Shown here in pieces: positions 47,022 to 54,969 of a stretch of 64,000 nucleotides of DNA (position 1 is the stretch's first letter; each line of letters opens with the position of its first letter). Below the pieces are notes generated by a model. That model was not told the DNA's origin and did not search any database. It worked only from the letters and a program-made list of their open reading frames with translations. This DNA is from Okeanomitos corallinicola TIOX110. Lineage in GTDB: Bacteria > Cyanobacteriota > Cyanobacteriia > Cyanobacteriales > Nostocaceae. Position numbers and translations under genes: made by a program. The stretch spans positions 1,219,318-1,283,317 of the forward strand of contig NZ_CP150886.1 of the NCBI RefSeq assembly GCF_038050375.1, written 5' to 3'.

Positions 47022-48926
47022 ATGATTACCCCAGAAAAAAACCCTGATTTTGAACAATTACTTACTTATATTAGAAAAAATCGTGGTTTCGATTTTACAG
47101 GTTATAAGCGGTCAACTTTAATTCGTAGAGTGAATAAGCGTATACAATACCTGGAAATAGAAAGTGTTAAAACTTATCTAGAGTATTTAGATTATTTAGA
47201 AGTTTATCCCGGTGAATTTCATCATTTGTTCAATACTATTTTGATTAATGTCACTGAATTTTTTCGGGATAATACGGCTTGGGAATCCCTGGGTAAGCAA
47301 ATTATACCTAATATTATTAATGGGAAAAAAAGTGATGAGCAAATTCGCATTTGGTGTGCTGGTTGTGCATCTGGTGAAGAGGCTTATACTTTAGCAATTA
47401 TAACCTGTGAAGCTCTGGGAATTGAGGATTTTCGTCAACGAGTGAAAATTTATGCTACAGATGTGGATGAAGAAGCTCTTAACCAAGCTCGTCAAGCTAC
47501 ATATTCTAGAAAAGACATTGAACTTATACCAGGAGAATTAAGGGATAAATATTTTGATTTAACTGGAAATTATTATGTATTTCGTCAAGATTTGCGTCGT
47601 TGTATAATTTTTGGTCGTCATGATTTACTTCAGGATGCACCAATTTCTCGGTTAGATTTGTTAGTTTGTCGGAATACGTTGATGTATTTCCATGCAGAAG
47701 CTCAAGGGCGAATTATGAGCCGTTTTCATTTTGCTTTGAATGATCATGGTTATCTGTTTTTAGGTAAGGCAGAAATGTTATTGATGTATTCTAATTTGTT
47801 TACATCTGTAGATTTAAAAAATAGAATATTTGCCAAGTTATCATCCCCAAATCTACGTAACCGTTTATTATTTATGCCCAATTCAGCTAATCATGAATCT
47901 AGTGGGAGTTTATCGCATCTGATGCGACTGAAAGAATTAGCTTTTGATCTTGGTTCAGTTGCCAGAATAGTAATTGATACAAATGGTTTATTAGTGATAA
48001 TTAACGAAGCAGCCCGTAATTTATTCAATTTATTAAATACTGATTTAGAGCGTCCTTTTTATGAGTTAGAACTTTCCTATCGCCCCATAGAATTGCGATC
48101 GCTGATTGAAAGAGTTTGTAAAGAACGCCGTTCTGTTAATATTAAGAATGTAGAACGCTATGTTTCTGAGTCAGAAAATCAATATTTAGATGTGCAAATT
48201 GTACCCATCCAAGATAATAATTTAAGTCTGTTGGGTGTGAGTATTGATTTTAATGATGTCAGTCGTTATGTAAGATTAGAAGAAGCACTGGAATCTTCCC
48301 AAAAAGAATTAGAAACTACAAATGAAGAACTCCAGTCTACCAATGAAGAATTAGAAACTACAAATGAAGAACTCCAGTCTACCAATGAAGAATTAGAAAC
48401 TACAAATGAAGAACTCCAGTCTACTAATCAAGAACTGGAAACTATGAATGAAGAACTCCAGTCTACTAATGAAGAATTACAAACCATAAATTATGAATTG
48501 AGTAAACGGACTTTAGAACTGAAGCGTAAAAACATTTTTATTACCTCTATTCTTAAAAATATGCTCACAGGAATAGTAGTGATTGACAAAAACTTTAATA
48601 TTTTAATTTGGAATCATTTAGTAGAAGATTTATGGGGATTAAGATATGATGAGGTGTTGAATAAATCTTTGTTTAGTTTAGATATTAGTCTGCCTCTAGA
48701 AAAGTTGCGATCGCCTATTCTTGATATCATATCTGCTAAAACAGATTTACAAGAGATGATTATCGAAACAACAAATCGCCGAGGCCAGCAAATCAAATGT
48801 TATATTGCTCTGACTCCTTTAATTGAAAAATCAATAGAAGGAGTAGTTTTAGTTATGGCAGATATAGAGCAGGTGGAAAGCATGATTTCTGTGGAAAAAA
48901 TGGCAGAAAGAAAACAAAATCAGTAA
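47022..48926 (+). CDS. CheR methyltransferase fused to coiled coil and PAS domains
   Basis: This 634-residue protein has an N-terminal all-helical CheR part (about 8-75), a SAM-binding methyltransferase domain with IRIWCAGCASGEEAYTLAI (near 107-125), and a PAS-like region (about 305-415). A long coiled coil of ELETTNEELQSTNE repeats (about 425-495) and a C-terminal PAS (about 505-625) follow. It resembles the C-terminal part of CheB-CheR-PAS fusion proteins but has no CheB methylesterase domain. It would methylate glutamates of MCPs such as the pixJ product, or work in another pathway. Confidence 0.85.
   Translation: MITPEKNPDFEQLLTYIRKNRGFDFTGYKRSTLIRRVNKRIQYLEIESVKTYLEYLDYLEVYPGEFHHLFNTILINVTEFFRDNTAWESLGKQIIPNIINGKKSDEQIRIWCAGCASGEEAYTLAIITCEALGIEDFRQRVKIYATDVDEEALNQARQATYSRKDIELIPGELRDKYFDLTGNYYVFRQDLRRCIIFGRHDLLQDAPISRLDLLVCRNTLMYFHAEAQGRIMSRFHFALNDHGYLFLGKAEMLLMYSNLFTSVDLKNRIFAKLSSPNLRNRLLFMPNSANHESSGSLSHLMRLKELAFDLGSVARIVIDTNGLLVIINEAARNLFNLLNTDLERPFYELELSYRPIELRSLIERVCKERRSVNIKNVERYVSESENQYLDVQIVPIQDNNLSLLGVSIDFNDVSRYVRLEEALESSQKELETTNEELQSTNEELETTNEELQSTNEELETTNEELQSTNQELETMNEELQSTNEELQTINYELSKRTLELKRKNIFITSILKNMLTGIVVIDKNFNILIWNHLVEDLWGLRYDEVLNKSLFSLDISLPLEKLRSPILDIISAKTDLQEMIIETTNRRGQQIKCYIALTPLIEKSIEGVVLVMADIEQVESMISVEKMAERKQNQ
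48306..48473 (+). repeat. 42-bp tandem repeat coding a coiled coil
   Basis: Four in-frame 42-bp units, nearly identical, each encode ELETTNEELQSTNE (14 residues, two heptads). The units differ by only a few bases, so the repeat is recent or being homogenised. Copy number may vary between strains. Confidence 0.9.
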
Positions 48927-48995
48927 TTAATTATTCAAATTTTTACTCTCCAAGGATTTTACTACTAAACGCTGATAGCGACTGTATGTAATTGT

Positions 48996-49181
48996 TCACA
49001 ATATACCAGCTAGTCTGATAGTCTGTTTAGATGTTTGCTCAAAAATACTATCCACTAAGGAAACAGAAATATTAAGATTCATCACAGGCATTTCTTGCCA
49101 ACAGGTACGACAAAACCAGTAACTATGAGAGCTACGTATATGTTTTAAGAGTAAATTAGAACAGCAGGGACAGTAATTCAT
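48996..49181 (-). CDS. Small zinc-ribbon protein
   Basis: This 61-residue protein has two CxxC pairs, CPCC at 4-7 and CRTC at 29-32, in the pattern of a treble-clef or zinc-ribbon knuckle, then a tail. The order MNYCPCC then SYWFCRTCWQEMP is one I recall in many small cyanobacterial proteins of unknown function. It stands alone on the minus strand, between the CheR gene and ppsA. A transcriptional or ribosomal binding role is possible but unproven. Confidence 0.7.
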   Translation of the reverse strand: MNYCPCCSNLLLKHIRSSHSYWFCRTCWQEMPVMNLNISVSLVDSIFEQTSKQTIRLAGIL

Positions 49182-49589
49182 ATATTTATAAAATCCTTTT
49201 CATAAATTTTTTCTATTTCTATTAGTCATTTAACTAACCAAGGATAGGTAAAAATAAATTTCCTATCCTGTCTAATGTAGTTGAAGAGTGTGAGGAAGTT
49301 GTGAAGATTCTTTGAATATCACAACATTACGTAATATTTAGAAACAAAGTGATCAGATTTACTTTACATTTAGTAATATTGCGCGGATTTTACATATTTC
49401 ATCTTCACAAGTTCCTCAAAATTACGTGTATATAAATAGTTATAGAAGCCCATTGATGTCCTAATTACCTTGTCCATTGCTATAAATTCAAAGCCAGAAT
49501 AATCAATTAAATATTTTTCATCGGGGAATTTATCCAGGCTTCTCAATCAAAATAGTAATCAAAATATAGATTTTCAGGGACTTAAAAAT
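49182..49589. other. Intergenic region upstream of ppsA
   Basis: This 408-bp AT-rich stretch has no gene. It contains the divergent promoters of the zinc-ribbon gene and ppsA. I see no clear regulator site. Confidence 0.5.
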
Positions 49590-52034
49590 ATGCTGGAAAT
49601 AAGAAATAATAATCAAGCAAACAATAGCCCAGCTACCAAAGAAGCAGCTTTAGTCCTACCTTTTAATGTTGTTGGTATTGCAGATATAGCCTTTGTGGGT
49701 GGAAAAAATGCCTCCTTGGGAGAGATGATACAACAGTTACAATCCAAGGGGGTAAAAGTTCCCACTGGTTTTGCAACTACGGCTTATGCTTATAGACACT
49801 TCATCACTAATGCAGGTTTAGAAACTAGACTCAGAAAGATTTTTGCAAATTTAGATGTAGAAGATGTTGAGAACTTGCGACAATGCGCTAAACAAGCTAG
49901 ATCATTAATGCTGGAAACACCATTTCCCTTAGAATTACAGGAGGCGATCGCTAGATCCTATCAAGCTTTATGTCAAGAATATGGTGAAGATACAGACGTT
50001 GCAGTTCGTTCCAGTGCAACTGCAGAAGACTTACCCGATGCGAGTTTTGCCGGACAACAAGAAACCTACCTCAACGTTCACGGACTCAAAGGCGTTTTAG
50101 AATCTTGTCATAAATGCTTTGCTTCCATTTTTACAGATCGTGCTATTTCCTACCGACAACTGAGAGGTTTCGATCATTTTGAAGTTGCACTGTCAGTAGG
50201 TGTGCAAAAAATGGTACGTTCCGACCTAGCTTGTGCTGGTGTCATGTTCTCCATTGACACCGAAACCGGTTTTAAAGATGCAGCCTTAATTACAGCAGCC
50301 TATGGTTTAGGTGAAACCGTCGTTCAAGGTGCTGTAAATCCCGATGAATACTTAGTATTTAAACCTACCTTAAAACAAGGCTGTCAACCCATTCTTCAAA
50401 AACGTTTGGGAACAAAAGAAATTAAAATGGTCTATGACTTAGGTGGCACAAAATTAACAAAAAATGTCTCTGTCCTCCCCGGAGAACGTAAACAATTTGC
50501 CCTTAATAATGATGAAATTTTACAACTAGCAAACTGGGCTTGCATCATTGAAGACCATTATTCTCAAGTCCGGGGTATAAACACACCAATGGATATTGAA
50601 TGGGCAAAAGATGGAAGAACTGGAGAATTATTTATAGTTCAAGCTAGACCAGAAACAGTACAATCTCAAAAATCTAAAACTGTCCTGAAAAGTTATCACC
50701 TGCAAGAAAAAAGCGAAATTCTTTTAACAGGTCGTAGCGTTGGGGAAATGATTGGCCAAGGTAAAGCTAGAGTTATTCTTGATGTCCATCAAATCAATCT
50801 ATTTCAAGCAGGAGAAGTATTAGTAACTAACCGCACAGACCCTGACTGGGAACCAATTATGAAAAAAGCCAGTGCCATTGTTACTAACTCCGGCGGTAGG
50901 ACTTGTCACGCGGCAATTATTGCGAGAGAAATGGGAATTCCGGCTATAGTTGGTTGTGGTAATGGGACTACGACATTACAACCTGGACAGGAAATAACTG
51001 TGAGTTGTGCTGAAGGTGAAACAGGTAAAGTTTATGCAGGTTTATTAAACTTTGAAATTCAAGAATTACCTTTAGATAATCTACCTCGTACCCGCACTAA
51101 AATTATGATGAATGTGGGTAATCCAGAGGAAGCATTAGGTTTAACAGCAATTCCCAACGATGGTGTTGGTTTAGCAAGGATGGAATTTATTATTGCTAAC
51201 CACATTAAGGTGCATCCCTTAGCATTGTTACATTTTGAAGAATTAGAAGATGAATTAGCAAAATATAAGATTGCCGAATTAACAAACCAATATGAAGATA
51301 AAGCCGAATTTTTTGTTGGTAAATTAGCACAAGGTATTGGTACAATTGCCGCCGCATTTTATCCGAAACCTGTCATAGTTCGATTATCTGATTTCAAAAG
51401 TAATGAATATGCTAACCTCTTGGGTGGTAGACAATTTGAACCCAAAGAGGAAAACCCGATGATTGGTTGGCGTGGTGCTTCTCGCTACTATGACCCCCGT
51501 TACCGTGAAGGTTTTGCCTTAGAATGTGAAGCTATGAAGCGGGTACGGGAGGAAATGGGTTTAACTAATATCATCCTGATGATTCCGTTCTGTCGTACTC
51601 CCGAAGAAGGAAAGCGGGTACTTGCAGAGATGGCGAAAAATGGCTTGGTAAAAGGTGAAAATGGTTTGCAAGTCTATGTGATGTGTGAGTTACCCAGTAA
51701 TGTGCTACTTGCAGATGAGTTCAGTCAAGTTTTTGATGGTTTCTCCATTGGTTCTAATGACTTGACACAGTTGACTTTGGGACTAGATCGAGATTCTGAA
51801 TTAGTGGCACATTTGTTTGATGAACGCAACGAAGCGGTAAAACGAACAATTGCTAAGGCGATCGCCACTGTTCAAGAATATAATCTCAAAATCGGTATCT
51901 GCGGTCAAGCTCCTAGCGATTATCCAGAATTTGCCAGGTTTTTAGTAGAATTGGGTATTGATTCTATTAGTCTTAACCCTGATTCGGTGATTAAGACAAT
52001 GTTAGAAATAGCCGCCGCTGAAGGAATTAAATAA
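49590..52034 (+). CDS. ppsA: Phosphoenolpyruvate synthase
   Basis: This 814-residue enzyme converts pyruvate, ATP and water to PEP, AMP and phosphate. The N-terminal ATP-grasp domain starts FVGGKNASLGEM and has DVAVRSSATAEDLPDASFAGQQ-type nucleotide-binding loops. The swivelling domain carries catalytic His440 in SGGRTCHAAIIA. The C-terminal PEP-utilising barrel ends with the active-site Cys in IGICGQAPSD and SISLNPDSV. The length is normal for the family. It stands alone, with its own upstream region, and is used in gluconeogenic flux or in nitrogen-starved cells. Confidence 0.92.
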   Translation: MLEIRNNNQANNSPATKEAALVLPFNVVGIADIAFVGGKNASLGEMIQQLQSKGVKVPTGFATTAYAYRHFITNAGLETRLRKIFANLDVEDVENLRQCAKQARSLMLETPFPLELQEAIARSYQALCQEYGEDTDVAVRSSATAEDLPDASFAGQQETYLNVHGLKGVLESCHKCFASIFTDRAISYRQLRGFDHFEVALSVGVQKMVRSDLACAGVMFSIDTETGFKDAALITAAYGLGETVVQGAVNPDEYLVFKPTLKQGCQPILQKRLGTKEIKMVYDLGGTKLTKNVSVLPGERKQFALNNDEILQLANWACIIEDHYSQVRGINTPMDIEWAKDGRTGELFIVQARPETVQSQKSKTVLKSYHLQEKSEILLTGRSVGEMIGQGKARVILDVHQINLFQAGEVLVTNRTDPDWEPIMKKASAIVTNSGGRTCHAAIIAREMGIPAIVGCGNGTTTLQPGQEITVSCAEGETGKVYAGLLNFEIQELPLDNLPRTRTKIMMNVGNPEEALGLTAIPNDGVGLARMEFIIANHIKVHPLALLHFEELEDELAKYKIAELTNQYEDKAEFFVGKLAQGIGTIAAAFYPKPVIVRLSDFKSNEYANLLGGRQFEPKEENPMIGWRGASRYYDPRYREGFALECEAMKRVREEMGLTNIILMIPFCRTPEEGKRVLAEMAKNGLVKGENGLQVYVMCELPSNVLLADEFSQVFDGFSIGSNDLTQLTLGLDRDSELVAHLFDERNEAVKRTIAKAIATVQEYNLKIGICGQAPSDYPEFARFLVELGIDSISLNPDSVIKTMLEIAAAEGIK

Positions 52035-52080
52035 TTCCATGCTAAAGGGTCTAGTTGTTATCAACCAGACCCTACAAAAA

Positions 52081-52154
52081 GATTGGTTAAAACCAGAGGA
52101 AGATGCAGCATGGCAGAATTTATAAAAGGTGATATTAATATTGTTATTCTGTAA
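52081..52154 (+). pseudogene. Relic of a MazEF-like toxin-antitoxin pair
   Basis: One frame reads DWLKPEEDAAWQNL and stops at 52125, like the C-terminus of an antitoxin that precedes MazF. An overlapping frame starts at 52110 and reads MAEFIKGDINIVIL, like the MazF N-terminus, then stops. The overlap of antitoxin end and toxin start is what a MazEF operon shows. Only these ends remain, so both genes are broken. Confidence 0.5.
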
Positions 52155-52166
52155 TTAATTTTTAAC

Positions 52167-52817
52167 TTACAAATCATATAACTCTTTAAACCATTTAACA
52201 AATACTTGTGCTTTGGGATTTTTGGGATTTAAAATATTATATTTGATAGCTTGATGTATTTGTCTACCTGGTTCATTTTGCCATGCTAACCAGGTGTAAA
52301 TTTCTGCTTTATCAATATAAGATTCTTTGAATCCTGCACCTTTATTTTTTGCTTCTCTGACTACTTCCTGTGCATATTCCCAAAGATGTTCTCCCTGTTC
52401 TGGAATCATATAACCTAAAAATGTTTCTAACATTCCTTCTATGATATTATTTGGCATAATCCAAACACCAAATTTTTGATTATCTGGTGTATTAATAATT
52501 AACCCATTTTCTGGTATAGTTTCAGGAAGATTAGGAATATTTGGTAAACAAGCATTTCTGATACTTTGCCAACGTAAAAAAGCATCATCATCAGCATCTA
52601 CCATTAAACCTAAATGTGTGCGTCCTCTAGTTTGCAATTCTGTATATATGAGATCATAAGTAATATTTTCATAACCTCCACATTCTTGAATTGATATAAT
52701 TGCTTCTTCTTTTTTATTACCCCAAAAAATACCATTTTTTTCAATTAATTCTGGTATCACTCGTAAATCATCTTGACCTTCAACTAATAATTTTTTGGGT
52801 TTATCATTTTTTGCCAT
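52167..52817 (-). CDS. DUF3226 protein, TOPRIM-like putative nuclease
   Basis: This 216-residue protein has KKLLVEGQDDLRVIPEL with Glu13, and GLMVDADDDAFLRWQSI with Asp74 and Asp76. The E then DxD arrangement is that of TOPRIM nucleases and primases, and DUF3226 is a family seen next to AAA ATPases. It follows the ATPase gene by 2 bp, so the two are co-translated. I infer a two-protein OLD- or PARIS-like defence system, with this protein as the nuclease or effector. Confidence 0.75.
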   Translation of the reverse strand: MAKNDKPKKLLVEGQDDLRVIPELIEKNGIFWGNKKEEAIISIQECGGYENITYDLIYTELQTRGRTHLGLMVDADDDAFLRWQSIRNACLPNIPNLPETIPENGLIINTPDNQKFGVWIMPNNIIEGMLETFLGYMIPEQGEHLWEYAQEVVREAKNKGAGFKESYIDKAEIYTWLAWQNEPGRQIHQAIKYNILNPKNPKAQVFVKWFKELYDL

Positions 52818-52819
52818 TG

Positions 52820-53959
52820 CTAACGTACCTCCAGTTCTCTTTCCGCAGCAATGACCATTTGAGATTCATTGAAAACTATACTTTTGGATTTATCTTTTTC
52901 AATTCTATGAATCCTAATACCATCATCAGTGACATTTTCTTGTTGTGCGATTTCAGCTAAACTTTTCCAACAATCGCTATTATGGGTAGTTGCAAAAACC
53001 TGGACATTTAATTTTTTCGCTGTGTCCCAAATCATTCTCCACATATCAGACATTGCAGTAAAATGTAGTCCAGTGTCAATTTCATCTACAAATAAATAAC
53101 CATTTTTTACTGATACTATTGCTAGTGCAAGTCCTAATATTCGCCAAATTCCATCCCCCATACTGCCAATTGGTACACGCTTACCATCAGAAAGAAGGAC
53201 AAGAAAACCACCGCGTGAACCCAAAGAATACCTTAATTTGTGAGAACTAATAGGAGCTATACGTTTAATTTTTGAGTCTATTTTATTTAATGCTTCGGCT
53301 ACAATTTTTTCTTCAGGTGTTAAGACTAATTGATCAAATAAATCAATCATTTTCTCTATGGTTAAAGAAGATGATCTAACAAATTGTGTTTTCGGTATTA
53401 TACTTGCGCTTAAACTTTTTCTATGACGGAACATCATAATAGAGTCAATAGAAAGTCCACCATCAGGTGATATGTATAATAAAAACTTGTCTGGTGGTAG
53501 CTCATTTTGATTCCATTCAATAATAAAACCAAGTTTTTTAAGATTATCAAAATCTTCATTATTTGAACTAACATTTTCTTCGGAAATCTTAGTTTCCTTA
53601 TAACGAAAATTGGTATTATTTGCAGGTAGCATTGCTATTAGTATATTAAGTTTTTCTTGATTATTATTAGCTGATATAGAAAGTTTACTACCAGGTTTTA
53701 TCTCATGATCATAAAAAATGTGACGAATATCAAGTTGATGCTCTCCTTTACCATCATCATCCCAAAAATCTTCACCCCGATTAGTTATAATTTCCGTAAG
53801 TTGATCAAGATCATTTCGTGAACATAAAAGCTGCACTGCTTCTAATATAGAAGTTTTTCCGCTATTATTTTCACCAACCAGTAAGTTAATTCTACCTAGT
53901 TGTTGAAGTTCAAAAGATTTAAAACCTCGGAAATTCTCTATTTTTATGCTTGTAAACAT
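52820..53959 (-). CDS. OLD/RecF-like AAA ATPase
   Basis: This 379-residue SMC-related ATPase has a Walker A GENNSGKTS (29-37) after the FRGFKSFELQQLGRINLLV start, an ABC signature-like SMGDG (266-270), a Walker B YLFVDEIDTGLH with Asp292 and Glu293, and an H-loop ATTHNSDC (His326). It has no fused TOPRIM domain; the next gene supplies one. It is the first gene of a two-gene operon. Such ATPases can sense phage proteins or DNA ends and activate a partner nuclease. Confidence 0.85.
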   Translation of the reverse strand: MFTSIKIENFRGFKSFELQQLGRINLLVGENNSGKTSILEAVQLLCSRNDLDQLTEIITNRGEDFWDDDGKGEHQLDIRHIFYDHEIKPGSKLSISANNNQEKLNILIAMLPANNTNFRYKETKISEENVSSNNEDFDNLKKLGFIIEWNQNELPPDKFLLYISPDGGLSIDSIMMFRHRKSLSASIIPKTQFVRSSSLTIEKMIDLFDQLVLTPEEKIVAEALNKIDSKIKRIAPISSHKLRYSLGSRGGFLVLLSDGKRVPIGSMGDGIWRILGLALAIVSVKNGYLFVDEIDTGLHFTAMSDMWRMIWDTAKKLNVQVFATTHNSDCWKSLAEIAQQENVTDDGIRIHRIEKDKSKSIVFNESQMVIAAERELEVR

Positions 53960-54018
53960 AATTTTTAAGATGAAGACAACAGATAAATAATGAGAATATG
54001 TTTATTATAACATTCAAA

Positions 54019-54046
54019 TCCCCGACTTATTAAAGAAGTTGGGAAT
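54019..54046. repeat. TCCCCGACTT palindrome (imperfect)
   Basis: TCCCCGACTT pairs with AAGTTGGGA with one mismatch. The same unit occurs at 54932 and in part at 60190-60245. It is a dispersed hairpin repeat, here just upstream of the ATPase operon. Confidence 0.6.
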
Positions 54047-54060
54047 ATTAGAGGGAGCAA

Positions 54061-54365
54061 TTAATCTATAACATTAGCATTAATATCTACATAATCTTCT
54101 ATTGCTTGTTCTAAAAGTTTAGTTTCAGCAGTAGAAAATGGTCAACATTATCCAGTATTTTTACAATTTTTCCATAATGTAATTCATTAAATAAAGTCTC
54201 CTTAGAATATACATGGTTTTTAAATATCCAAAAGCCTTTTTGTTCATAAATCATCAATCTTATCCTTTTTATTTCTCTGTCTATTTTTGTGAATGCTCCT
54301 CTAAGAATAGTTTTTTGCTCAAATGAATATTTTTGATATTCATTGATTTTTTGTATTACTATCAT
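54061..54365 (-). pseudogene. Hypothetical gene broken by a frameshift
   Basis: A frame from 54365 gives MIVIQKINEYQKYSF and so on to LDNVDHF at about residue 77, then a few odd residues and a stop. One base out of register, the DNA goes on as PFSTAETKLLEQAIEDY and VDINANVID, then stops at 54061. One missing base near 54137-54140 would join them into a protein of about 100 residues. I do not recognise the family. It could be an old toxin or antitoxin, as hicAB lies next to it. Confidence 0.55.
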
Positions 54366-54518
54366 GACCAGAGTTCTCCAGTGAGTTTTTTAATACTTAG
54401 GTTGTATCATAATAATGTAGAAGTTCATGTATATGTAATTAAATTTAACACACAACCTCTGTGTTACTGCTGGTTCTCTAAACAGAATAAATCACTCATT
54501 ACGCTATGATAGTAAACA

Positions 54519-54710
54519 ATGAAAGTTAAAGAAGTTCTCAAAATCCTAGAAGAAGATGGTTGGTATATAGATCGCATTAGAGGTAGTCACCGTATCCTCA
54601 AACATCCGATTAAATCGGGTATTGTTGTAGTAGCGGGTAAACTTAGTAAAGACTTAGCAGAAGGAACTCGAAAGAGTATTTTTTCCCAAGCACAACTGGA
54701 GGACAAATAA
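54519..54710 (+). CDS. hicA: HicA-type mRNA interferase toxin
   Basis: This 63-residue protein has the dsRNA-binding-like HicA fold: VLKILEEDGWYIDRIRGSHR with catalytic His24, then LKHPIKSGIVVVAG. It would cleave mRNA or tmRNA when free of HicB. Its stop overlaps the hicB start in TAATG, so the pair is translationally coupled. Confidence 0.88.
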   Translation: MKVKEVLKILEEDGWYIDRIRGSHRILKHPIKSGIVVVAGKLSKDLAEGTRKSIFSQAQLEDK

Positions 54711-54925
54711 TGAACAATTATGCAGTAGTCTATGAATGGGCGGGTAGTAATTATTCTGCTTATGTTCCAGACTTACCGGGATGTGTTGCTTGTGGTGATA
54801 CCCTACAAGAAACAGAAGAACTCATTAAAGAAGCGATAGAATTGTATTTGGAAGTATTAAAAGAAGATGGAAAACCTATACCCAAACCTTCTACAAAAGT
54901 TGGTCAAGTTGCAGTGACAATATAA
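54710..54925 (+). CDS. hicB: HicB-type antitoxin
   Basis: This 71-residue protein starts within the hicA stop (TAATG). It has the partial RNase H-like fold with YSAYVPDLPGCVACGDT and ETEELIKEAIELYLEVLKEDG, typical of HicB. No C-terminal DNA-binding domain is present, so it is the short form that only neutralises HicA by binding. A hairpin that may terminate the pair follows at 54932. Confidence 0.88.
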   Translation: MNNYAVVYEWAGSNYSAYVPDLPGCVACGDTLQETEELIKEAIELYLEVLKEDGKPIPKPSTKVGQVAVTI

Positions 54926-54931
54926 ACTCAA

Positions 54932-54962
54932 ATCCCCGACTTCTTTAAAAAAAATCGGGGAT
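54932..54962. terminator. Hairpin between hicB and alaS
   Basis: ATCCCCGA/TCGGGGAT form an 8-bp stem over a 15-base loop. It is a TCCCCGACTT-family repeat and lies between convergent genes, so it can terminate both hicAB and alaS transcripts. Confidence 0.6.
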
Positions 54963-54969
54963 CTAAATC

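Noticed and set aside
48306-48473. CRISPR-like array
   Set aside because: The 42-bp units are in frame inside CheR, directly adjacent, with no spacers.
54111-54365. Treating the 84-residue frame as an intact gene
   Set aside because: The last residues (LLLKLNF) look out of frame and the next frame continues with well-formed coding sequence, so it is listed as a pseudogene.
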